Assembly: GCA_003344405.1 (NCBI GenBank)
Contig: NOWV01000255.1
Location: 1-64,000 of the forward strand
DNA from: Trichoplax sp. H2
Lineage: Eukaryota; Placozoa; Uniplacotomia; Trichoplacea
Direction: 5' to 3'
DNA length: 64,000 bases
Both the position numbers and the translations under genes were made by a program. Shown piece by piece: positions 15,601-24,224 of this stretch (position 1 is its first letter; every line of letters begins with the position of its first letter). Below the pieces are notes generated by a model that worked only from the letters and a program-made list of their open reading frames with translations, was not told the DNA's origin and did no database searches.

Positions 15601-18387
15601 TATAATTTAGGTATTTGAATGATAATCAACTTACGGAATTTGATGTCGAAGATATTTTTTATGGAAGTGATAATAATATGCGAGAACTGTGAGTCAAAAA
15701 AAGATTGTAATAGTTAAAATAGCGACTGTAAGCTCTACCTTTAGCTTACATGGAGCAATTAACGAGTTGGTGGCATCATTTTCTAGCTATTATTTTACGT
15801 TTAGAGTTCTATATGAATTACTGTTTTAATTGCATTATAGCCAACTCTCCGGTAATAAGTTGAAAACTATCACAAATAGGCAGAATGTTCGCTTCTTAAA
15901 ATTACAGCTATTGTAAGTTTATAAAAAGGATGATAAAGACTAAATTAGGGGTAAAAACATTTTACTGCTTTAATTATTTGGCTAATAGTATTTTTGAATA
16001 TTTTCCTTTATTAATAATATTTCAAGTCTGCAGCTAATATATTTTTGCATTGCAAGGCTCACGCTGAAGGGTGTAATATTGATAGCGTTTCTCATTTCAC
16101 TTCAGAAATATATCTGATAACGCCATCTTAAATTTTTGCAATAATAATTGGCAGAAGTTTGCTCCGATGTTGGAAATGATGTAAAACTTGATATCGATAC
16201 AATTTAATTTCACTTTAATTTTGAAAGCTTTATTTTTGAATAATAAACCTAGATCATTTTCTGAATACACACAGATATGATGCATTTTTGCTTTGATGCA
16301 TAACTAATTATTCTGTATTTTTTATATCCATAAGCATAGAATACGAAAAGTTTGTATTTTTCTATCTAATATATTAAATATTATATGTTGTGAATAGCTA
16401 TGTTGATCGATCAAACATCAAGGTATTAGATTCAAGGTGTTTGCAAAGGTTATCAAATCTTCGACTTCTGTAAGTGCTGGCCTAAGAATTGATTTAAATG
16501 TGAATTGATTTTTGAAATGTTAATTCTATACGGATAGATCACTGAAAGACAATCCACTGACATCAGTCGATGGACAGTCTCTTTATGGGCCTCTAAAATT
16601 GTCAACCATGTAAGTTTAATTCTGGGTAATTGTTATAGAATTATATTAAATTATAGATATCTATTTTAATGTTACAGAATAGATCGAATCTACTTATTTT
16701 TATTGCAATTTTTACATGCAATCTATTTTGATAGTGTATAAATAGATTCATTCGCCTTATTTTTGCAATTTTTATATATAATAAACCATATCTTGCAATG
16801 ACCGTCAATGAAGTAGATTACAGCAAACTTGTAGATTATAAATCTATTAGTTTAGATGTCTATTTTATTATACAGTTTAAATTGGTTCTCTTTATTTTAA
16901 CAGTTTTATACATATAGCAATCTCTATCTTGCTAGAGCAATAAACGTCAACGAACGAGATTCTAGTTAATTTGTAGATTACAAATCTATTGATATCGATA
17001 TCTATTTTAATTGTACAGTTCAAATTAATTCTCATTATTTTTCCAGTTTTGCTTATATAGTAATCTCTATCTTGCTGGTGCAATGAACTTCAATAACTAG
17101 ATTATAGCTAATATGTCGATTGTAAATCCATGTATTGAAGCGTACAATGATCACTGCACTTACTCTTTATGATTTTGTTAGCTATCAGCATAGGACTCAT
17201 TATTTGCAGTCATCCTTTAACAATTACTTAACTGCCTTAGCACTAGTTATAAGCCACTCTTAGTTATTGGAGCTAGCCTTATTTTCATTAACAGTAAACA
17301 ATATCGATTGATTAAATACCAGATTGTTGTCGATTAATAATTCCATTGTAAGACAACAATCAGTATTTTAGATATAACAGTTAATTTTAACAAGGAAACA
17401 ATAGCTACGGAATGCACATGTAAGGTTTTTCAGTAACATGATAACTTGCACTTTTATGCAAGACTAATGGCTTTATTTGATCTATTCGAGACTATTATAT
17501 TACTGCAAATAGCTTTTACATATAATTGTTGCTTACAATGCTAACTAAATCTTTTAATATTATTACTGTTGGAGTATAGCCTAACAACACGCGACTATTT
17601 TTGCTGTATGGTTCCGGCTAAAGTAACAACATGTCAACCTATAGCTATTGAATTATTATCAAGTTGTCAGCATTTATTATCTCATCTATCCCTACGACTT
17701 TATATCTGGATTGTAGGTGGCGTAGCATTTATTGGTAATATATTAGTATTCTGCTTTCATTGGAAAAATTCATGTAAGGGTCGACCGAAGCAAGTATTTC
17801 GCCTATTGTTATTTAATTTAACTGTAGCCGATTTTTTAATGTCCATCTATTTGTTTATAATTGCGATCGCTGATCAATTTTATCATAATCATTATGGCCA
17901 ATATTCAGAAAATTGGTTAAGGAGTACACCGTGTCTATTAGCCTTTTTCTTGGGTAGTTTATCGAGTATTATGTCGATCTTGATGATGCTGCTTATTAGT
18001 ATTGATCTCCACTTACGTACTGTTGATCCGATCCGTTATCAAAGTCGGAATTATAAGTATAACAGTTTTAGAACTACAATTATTCTATTCTGGTTGTCAT
18101 GTCTATTGTATGTCGGAATACCTACTATTACAAGTGCTAATGCTGCTGGTAATGATCGAGTTTATAAATATAGCAGCATTTGTATGCCAAGCAATGTAGA
18201 TAATACTTATTTTAAAACATGGATTTTAATTATTACATTTTTAACTGCTGGTATATGGCTAACAATTTGTGTATTATACTATTTAGTCTTTATAAAAGCA
18301 TATCGAAGTAGTATTTCAGTACAACGTACATCAGCATCAGCAGACCGAAAATTAGCGAGAAAACTATCCATCAACATAATTAACTGA
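290..18387 (+). CDS. Giant LRR G-protein-coupled receptor (type C LGR-like), copy A; 5' partial and truncated before TM6
   Basis: This multi-exon gene encodes an LRRNT cap, 47 leucine-rich repeats and a 7TM domain cut short after TM5. A membrane receptor for an extracellular ligand is inferred from the family. All 49 exons seen have GT/AG borders, and all internal introns are phase 2, so any LRR exon can be skipped without changing frame. If the missing first exon is 64 nt, as in copy B, the spliced frame is 1500 codons including the stop (exons in the entries below). The hinge (DYFCC, then about 30 residues to NLLSHLSLRLYIW) matches the relaxin-receptor pattern. The reading frame ends at TGA 18385-18387 within the sequence equivalent to TM6. 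Because 47 exons remain open, this is either a recent pseudogene or a functional truncated protein; sequence alone does not decide. Exon structure is certain; the ligand is unknown. Confidence 0.85.
4034..5902 (+). CDS. Copy A exons: LRR 8-14, including the variable-length repeats
   Basis: Exons are 4034-4111 (78 nt), 4284-4361 (78), 4481-4555 (75), 4767-4829 (63), 5055-5126, 5636-5707 and 5831-5902 (72 each). The lengths 78, 78, 75 and 63 recur in the same order in copy B, which fixes the homology. The third exon has a less regular repeat (YCNGICGIENRALDRL); its acceptor at 4480 was chosen because it keeps a 75-nt, phase-2 exon like its partner at 32361-32435. The 63-nt exon has a clean GTGTAAGT donor context here, whereas copy B has lost it. 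The intron 5127-5635 is featureless. Confidence 0.85.
6091..9217 (+). CDS. Copy A exons: LRR 15-25
   Basis: There are eleven 72-nt exons: 6091-6162, 6661-6732, 6882-6953, 7098-7169, 7788-7859, 7944-8015, 8289-8360, 8501-8572, 8747-8818, 8920-8991 and 9146-9217. Typical repeats are DLSSNNVNKIESQTFSNL and FLDNNAIDNIAVGAFKGL, with the LxxLxLxxNxI and FxxLxxL spacing of LRRs. Compared with copy B, two repeats are missing between 6163 and 6660; one survives as a decayed relic (6434-6495). Introns 7170-7787 and 9218-9984 are long but hold nothing recognisable. A 9-bp perfect inverted repeat (ACTTAAGAG / CTCTTAAGT) lies near 9827-9852. Confidence 0.88.
6434..6495 (+). pseudogene. Relic LRR exon inside a copy A intron
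   Basis: After an AG, a 62-nt stretch reads LKNNLIMISLSNVILGKLYC in one frame. This fits an LRR and sits where copy B has repeat exon 34410-34481. It is 10 nt shorter than a normal exon, its first codon is lost and the donor position reads GACCGT, so it can no longer be spliced as a standard LRR. It was identified by position and pattern only; the match is short. Confidence 0.5.
9985..13243 (+). CDS. Copy A exons: LRR 26-36
   Basis: Exons are 9985-10050 (66 nt), 10415-10486, 10565-10645 (81), 10726-10797, 10918-10983 (66), 11572-11643, 11852-11923, 12643-12714, 12869-12940, 13004-13075 and 13172-13243 (72 where not stated). Examples are DLSYNYLHHLPQF, DLRGNKITNIPVGFF and DLSSNKINIIEENAF. The unusual 66 and 81 nt lengths fall at the same places in copy B. 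The donor after 12940 is the unusual GTTAGC, matched by GTTAGT in copy B. Introns 10984-11571 and 11924-12642 are long. The first has an open stretch (11172-11519) that I do not accept as a gene. Confidence 0.88.
13356..16609 (+). CDS. Copy A exons: LRR 37-47, irregular C-terminal repeats
   Basis: Exons are 13356-13436 (81 nt), 13551-13625 (75), 13782-13865 (84), 14266-14340 (75), 14463-14606 (144), 14711-14785 (75), 15611-15688 (78), 15841-15912 (72), 16106-16180 (75), 16398-16469 (72) and 16538-16609 (72). Repeats here are longer and less regular than upstream. The 144-nt exon encodes DISYNNLPADEV followed by a Cys-containing extension. Every length matches the copy B partner. Introns 13866-14265 and 14786-15610 show nothing else. 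The last intron (16610-17579) carries a local tandem duplication. Confidence 0.87.
16831..17112 (+). repeat. Direct duplication with about 142-bp period in the last copy A intron
   Basis: Two diverged copies begin with GTAGATTAnAAATCTATT at 16831 and 16973, and both continue through CTATTTTA, a TnTACAGTT motif, and AATCTCTATCTTGCT. A weaker partial copy may precede them from about 16655. The element expands this intron to 970 bp, against 431 bp in copy B. No coding capacity is seen. Confidence 0.6.
17580..18387 (+). CDS. Copy A hinge and TM1-TM5 exon, ending at a premature TGA
   Basis: The exon starts after TATAG at 17575-17579, in phase with the LRR exons. It encodes the hinge (LTTRDYFCCMVPAKV), then TM1 (LYIWIVGGVAFIGNILVF), TM2 (FNLTVADFLMSIYLFIIAI), TM3 (FFLGSLSSIMSILMMLLIS), TM4 and TM5. 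TM3 ends in IDLHLR in place of the classic DRY/ERW. The predicted disulphide Cys before TM3 (STPCLL) and in ECL2 (SSICMPSN) are present. After the ICL3 motif DRKLARK, shared with copy B, the frame goes out of register and hits TGA at 18385-18387. The product would lack TM6, TM7 and the tail. Confidence 0.9.
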
Positions 18388-18592
18388 TTTAATTTCATAG
18401 CTGCCTTATTATTTAATCGTGTATAAGGTTCTATTTACTAATAATATTGACATCTTTGAGCTAAAATTTGTAAACATACATGCATTACCAATTAATTCAG
18501 CTCTTACTCCGTTCTTGTATAGTTGTAATTATTTTACTACTCCATGTATTTACCGAATTACTCAGGCTAACAAACCAACTATGGTACGTTAA
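18361..18592 (+). pseudogene. Broken TM6-TM7 and tail of copy A
   Basis: Alignment to copy B shows one extra base near 18380-18386, after which the homologous frame reads on with a TAG at 18398-18400. That TAG sits at the tryptophan of the copy B SWLPYY motif. From there the frame is open and still similar for 63 codons (LPYY, then NIDIFELKF, then NSALTPFLYS) to TAA 18590-18592. The NPxxY asparagine is threonine. So few lesions in otherwise conserved sequence point to recent loss. Confidence 0.8.
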
Positions 18593-18997
18593 CATAATAG
18601 ATGATCGAGCGCCGTTCGTGATACTAGCCCTAATCAGACTTGTACTACCGGTCATAGTTATTCGGGTGAAAATAGAGCCCAAGATAATAATCCTAGTAGC
18701 TCGAAATCAATGAAAGCCTTCGAGAATTCCGATGAAGCTGCATTTCAATATGAATTTATGACGATAAAAGCTAATGATCGATCGACGATTCGAATTTCAG
18801 AAGTTTAAACTATGGATCTACCTCTAACTTAGGGAGTAATATTTCAGAATGTTAGCGATGATATTATACATAAAGTGTCCAAGGCTCATTGATATTTCTA
18901 TAAATTTTAATGCCCCATAAATAAATTTTAAGTATTGGAAACAATGGTAGACTCTAACTTACCGAATTTTTGGCAATACTGGTATAGTAGTCAGTGA

Positions 18998-19880
18998 TGA
19001 CGAAAAATTGGTGGTTTAATATAAGAAATTAGTAATTATAATAAAATGAATTTTCATGTGCCAACTGTAATATTTGTACTATTGACAAATAATTTCTGCT
19101 TACATATGAGATACAATTGCCTATTTATTACTTACGTTGATTAATTATTTGTGTTAGAAGATTCCATGATGTATCACAATGACACGATTAAGGTTATGAC
19201 ACTAGAAGATGCTATGAAATAAATATATTTTACCTTTGTTGATCTAGTAATTCTACCTCGCGTAACATAACTTAGTATAAGATTGTAGATTATTAGTTTT
19301 GTTCATTGTGATGTACGGTGTTGCAGCCTTCCACATTTATCTAAGGCATATTTAGTAGCTCATAGTCATAGACTGTAATTAAATTCTATGTTTGAGTATA
19401 GATGATCATGTACAGTTGGGTATAGAGTCAATATTGGTGCCAGAAGTAAAAATAGATATGTAACTTATATATTAGGTTATGATTAGTTCATCATACTTTG
19501 GCTGGTAGAGATAATATCTACGTTTTAATACTGTAGCTGTTGCCGCGTTGGATTAACTATTATCGATGATCCATTGTAAAGTCTTGTTACGATTAATCAT
19601 CTGAATGAGTGTAAAATCTGGTACCAAGTGGTTATGCTGATTGTAGCTGCTAACACTAAAAAATAACTTAAGCAGACGATTTTAGATTATTCGATCGTTC
19701 TATTCAGAAATTTTTCTAGTAATAATTATATTCAGCTAAAGATCAGTGCCGTTAATGTAGTTTGACGAAAAATTAAAAATGAAAAAATTAGTAATAAGTT
19801 GTAACAAAATTTCATGTGCATAATATAATAATTATACTAACAACAAATGATTTCCGTTTATATTTATAAAATGATTACAG
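18998..19880 (+). repeat. Diverged direct repeat pair downstream of copy A
   Basis: About 18998-19110 and 19764-19880 share GACGAAAAATT, AAATTAGTAAT, TTTCATGTGC, GACAAAT/CAACAAATGATTTC and similar blocks in order. The second copy runs straight into the TM7 relic, so the pair may mark the edge of an old segmental duplication that carried a receptor 3' end. Confidence 0.5.
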
Positions 19881-19981
19881 CTAATGAAATTGATATCTTC
19901 GAGCTTAAAGTTGTTATTATACTTGTTTTAACTATTAATTTGGTCTTAAATTCATTTTTATTCTGCAATAACTTTCATTAA
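19874..19981 (+). pseudogene. Third receptor relic: isolated TM7 fragment
   Basis: One frame is open from 19874 to TAA 19979-19981. It reads ITANEIDIFELKVVIILVLT and then a diverged NSFLF at the NPxxY region. Copies A and B have NIDIFELKF and RIDIFTLKFVIIL at the same place, ahead of NSALxPxLY. No upstream TM segments or LRR exons accompany it. It is therefore a remnant of a third member of this tandem family, not a gene. Confidence 0.65.
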
Positions 19982-20315
19982 TTACTATCGTATAGTTATA
20001 GTATCTCATCGTAACTGTCGTGAAAGTAATCTTCGTGACCTATACTTTATTTCTATGTTACGTTCTATATATGTTTATATCTCAGAAATGTTTTACGGTC
20101 TCCTTAATAGTAATTTTAGTGGTTAACAGCTCATATCATTAATTTAGGATTTCATAGACTAAAATAGTAATTGCCAACCAGCTAAACTGGATTATATCAT
20201 CGCCTTTATGGTTGTTAAGGTTCAAAGTACAATTCCTAAGTTTAGAGGAAATGTCTTAATAGGATAGCTTTATATGTATCCGTTCAACTATAATAAGCAT
20301 TCAATATTTTAATAC

Positions 20316-20634
20316 TGTTACAGTAAATTTAATAGGATTAGATTCTATCTAATTTGTACAGATAGAATCTCTTTAGGTATTAATTCAGTTAATTTCTAAT
20401 AGACGAGGTGACTTGTGTAGCTAAACTGGTTTTAGGTCCGAAACCTATATAAACGGCGAGTTCGTTGACAATAAATTAGATTGTGATTTTCTAGTAAGTC
20501 TTGAAGGTATCCCTGAGTTAAACCCTATCTGCCCTGGAATACCAATTATCTGGTATTCCGAATAACAGTAGTAAAGGGTAGAAATCACTCTCTCAATCCT
20601 TGTTGCAAGTTAGGGCTATTCCTAGCTCGCAACA
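20316..20634 (+). mobile_element. LTR-like or short inverted-terminal repeat, copy 1
   Basis: The element begins TGTTACAGTAAATTTAATAG and ends CTAGCTCGCAACA, so it has TG...CA termini. Inside is TATATAAACGGCG, followed about 30 bp later by AATAAA, an arrangement typical of a solo LTR. A close inverted copy lies at 46283-46572. I could not find a clear target-site duplication, so a non-LTR miniature element remains possible. Confidence 0.6.
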
Positions 20635-20771
20635 GTAATAAAAAAAGAATTGATGATATTCCAAATTGGGCAGAAGATTGTCATCATGACCGGTCTCTAA
20701 ATTCGAGTCAATCTGATTATTACACCAGCCGAACACAAGACAATATTTATCCTCGTGACTTCGTATAATAT

Positions 20772-20840
20772 CTTGTTAAGGTGTTACCTGACCGTTGAGA
20801 TAGGTTAATAGTACTAGTTAAGATAACTAATACCTTAACG
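20772..20840. repeat. Spaced inverted repeat
   Basis: GTTAAGGTGTTA is followed about 45 bp later by TAATACCTTAAC, a 12-bp inverted match with one mismatch that could form a hairpin or be the ends of a small element. No coding content. Confidence 0.4.
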
Positions 20841-22872
20841 TGGATATTGTTTGTAATAGTTTATTGCGTATTTGATTTTGATTGTTATTATATGTATGGA
20901 TAGTAGGAAGGTGATTCAAGTTCTGGATAATGATAGGTGAACTAGACAACATACTTAGATTAAGATTAAGTATGAGAGATAGGTTAAAAATATTTACTGA
21001 TAGAAAAGCTATGTAAGGAGCATCTCAGTTCGAGATGTCTCTCCTGGTAAGGTATAATAATAATAGAGTTATTTACAAATTAGACGGTTCCTATATAAAT
21101 GGGAAAATTTTGAGTTATGTTAAGGTGTGAAAAGTTGTAGAAATGGCTATGCTAATAAATGCTCCGCTCCGTCTTTATGGTAGTTTGCTATATATGTTTA
21201 ACGTTTAATAAAAAGTCAGTAGTTATTTATAGACTTTTACCTTACATTTCTTTGTCGCAGAGTTTAAAGTGTGACTTCGTCTGATCAGAGATTGCATTAT
21301 ATTACGATTATGTCATGGTTAATAAATTCCAATACGCGATAACGCGAGCATCTAATGTTAAAATCATGAATACTTTTTAACATCAGTTGGAATGGCAATC
21401 TTGTAATGGTAGGATTTATTAAGATCTAATAAAATAATATTATATTCTTAATCCATATTATAGCTCATGAGTAACTAAAATCTTTAATTACAGGACAGTC
21501 AACGGTATTCGATTGCTTGATTACGACTTACGTGAGTAACTTTAACAGAAAATTAAAAGTTAGAATTGAAATTGTATCTTATTAATGTAGTGGCCAATGC
21601 AAATTCTATGTTGTAAGATGTTATCACGATGTTAAATTATTTCACTAAGGTATTGTACGAATTACAAATGGATTAATTGACGGATACCATTGTGGATTAC
21701 TGCTATTGGCTGGTGCTATTTTCTATGTTGTTTATAAGACCAATAAGAAACTTTAATATGCTAATTGAAATAGATAGCTGGATGATTATTTAGATGCTAA
21801 AATACCCTAGTAATTGCTTTCACTTCGAAAGCTGCAATTTAGCAAATAACATCAAACTTTTCATCTCACAGTTCCTTATTAAAGCTTATCTATAATAGAT
21901 TTCACTTGTTTTTAGTTTAAAATCATGCCTGATTAACATTCTAATCCTCTACATAGTATCAATATATTCAAGCATAGTAAAAAAATCCACTGTTTCACAT
22001 TTACTGTTTATTAATTGAATGATAACTTAAACAAACTAACTCTAAACCATTAATGCTTATTAACCTATAATTTGTAGCACCTGCTTCATTGTTTAGTACC
22101 GATCAGCAGGTGCATTTACAATAAAAGTTTTCTATTTGTTTTACGTTTTATTAATTTGGCAGAGTGTGAATTATTGATAAGCACGATTATTTGTTTTTTT
22201 ACTACTTTGCAATATGACTCAACGAAAGTGGTCATTTTAAAGCGGATGATAATGAGAATTGCAACCTAGCGATGATGATATCAGCAGATTCTATTTCAAC
22301 TATAAATTAATTATTTTGAAAGACTATTATTAAACTGTCAATCAAATCATAGTTGCTATTTGCAGCGATAGAACGAGAACACATTTATTTAGTAATCAGG
22401 AAATGATCGCTGGAAGCAGAAAATTTCCAATAAAAGAATTAAAATTAAAGTGCCTGATCAACGAAAATAGAAAATCATTATTCTTGTTTATCGGGTTTAT
22501 ATCTTTCAGTATAAGCAGGTCGATCATACTAGCTAATACACAAGCATAAATAGTAACAAATATTGGTATGGTGTATTCATATATATATAGTGATAATAAA
22601 ATAAATTCAATAAAGAATTATTAAAGTTATCAAATAAATTGATTTTTATTTTAAAATGTAAATTCAAAAATAAAGCAAGATTAATTAATCTGAGAAAAAT
22701 GATTAGTAAACTCTTGATTTCGTTATATGATTTCAATTTTAAATGTAACAGTTAATTATATCAAATAATTGCCATAGTCAACATTTGTGACAGTATTATA
22801 TACTGTATTAGAGTAGAAATATCTATATTAGGATAATTCTGTTAGCCTATTCTTATTTAGTTAACTTCTAAT

Positions 22873-23064
22873 TTGGATATACTGTGTTTTAATATAGCAC
22901 TGACTTTTTATGATAGTGACACATATACACATACTGAAATTAATAGTTATAATAGGGAATGCGAATCATCTACTTACAGTTCGAATCGGTGTGATTGTAA
23001 CCTACTTATGGTAGATTGTAAATTATCGTGGAAATGGTCCGTGATAAGACATATCGTAATCTGA
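22873..23064 (+). other. Open stretch with an LRRNT-like cysteine cluster; gene status unclear
   Basis: A 63-codon open stretch contains NRCDCNLLMVDCKLSW, whose CxC...C spacing resembles an LRR N-terminal cap such as the CTCQKEIMQC of copy A. A TTACAG acceptor-like site precedes it. I see no following LRR exon or good donor, so it may be an isolated relic of another family member or chance. Confidence 0.25.
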
Positions 23065-24160
23065 CTTTTCTGTATTAGTCATCAAATGTCTATGTTCGTA
23101 AATACTGTTGTCTGCATTAAGGGAGCAGTAGCTAAAATTAATATTTAATTCAGTGAATGATTCCAAAGTTAATCATACTAACTATGACTCATGAACTATT
23201 AAGGAAGAGTATATCAATGCAGTATATCGTGTAATAAAGAGGATTCTTAAACTTAGTGTTTAACGTAAAATACGAGGCGTTTAAGTCTTTGTGTAGTCTG
23301 CTAGTAGAGCAAAAGTATTTCTGATAGTACAGATATCGTTCCTTGATACGTGGTTCAAGGAATTGACTTATTGATTGTACATTACGTTATCTTGTTGCAA
23401 AGCTGTTTTGTGACAATACTGTACTTGTTTATGTCTAATAATATCATATGCGGGCAGATCTAAAGATGACAGCAAGTCGGATCACTTTTGTTTTTGGTAT
23501 AGACTCATGATTATTATTTTATAAGCCGCATTGATGCCGTAAAAGAATATTATTTAAATAGGTAATATTAAAATTTCTTCTTTCTTCATTTACCTTATTT
23601 GTCAGTGAAATACTTTATACCGTAATCAGCAATGTCAACTTTAACCCCAATCTCTAAAGCTGATTGTATATATCGATGTTGCAAACGGTCGTTAGTAGAA
23701 ATGTACACAGGGCTTTATTTTGTCATTTACTACTGAATAAGCTGGTATGTTATACGCGTATGCGTATAATTATATATCACCGTGGGTACATGTGGAACAT
23801 TATATTTTAATTTCATAATTAAAATTTTGCATTTTACTTATTTAACATTGAATCAATTTTGTTTAAACTAGAAGCCTTAAGAATGGTTTGTGAAGACGTT
23901 CATCTTATGATCCCGGAACATACCAAAATCATGATTGAAAGGCAACAGATATTATGACAATATATTTCTTAATCTATTTTTTTTTAAAATTCTATCATTA
24001 ATAAATAAATTCCAATTCCAATACAGAACTCTAATTGTTATTTCTTATTATAATATAAATAGAGAAAATCCTATTCATTTTTTAATCAGTTCCCTACGAC
24101 TGTAAGACTTTCCCCATCCGCTTTTTCTTAGTTATTAAATCCATCTAGTTACTTTTCACC

Positions 24161-24224
24161 ATGAAAATAAGGTTACTATCATCATTTCAAAGTTTGATCA
24201 TCATCTGCATTGCTCTATTTTGTG
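24161..24224 (+). CDS. Copy B exon 1: start codon and signal peptide
   Basis: ATG at 24161 opens MKIRLLSSFQSLIIICIALF, a short basic start followed by a hydrophobic core, typical of a secretory signal peptide. The exon ends at a GTAAGA donor after 64 nt (phase 1), which joins in frame to the LRRNT exon at 26542. This start was chosen because it is the only Met with a signal-like sequence upstream of the LRRNT in the right phase. Confidence 0.72.

Larger units (their letters stand above)
18593..24160. other. Spacer between receptor copies A and B, repeat-bearing
   Basis: This is AT-rich sequence with no convincing intact gene. AATAAA at about 18919 could serve copy A. The spacer holds a pair of diverged direct repeats, a third-copy TM7 relic, an LTR-like element, a spaced inverted repeat and an LRRNT-like cysteine cluster, each listed separately. 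Around 21060-21170 there is a TATATAAA followed by AATAAA that may be another LTR-like fragment, but its ends are not clear. The stretches 21200-22850 and 23070-24160 show nothing I recognise. Confidence 0.7.

Noticed and set aside
18480-18713. Overlapping open frames on both strands just after the broken receptor exon
   Set aside because: They are out of the homologous frame; the real signal is the degraded TM7 and tail of copy A.
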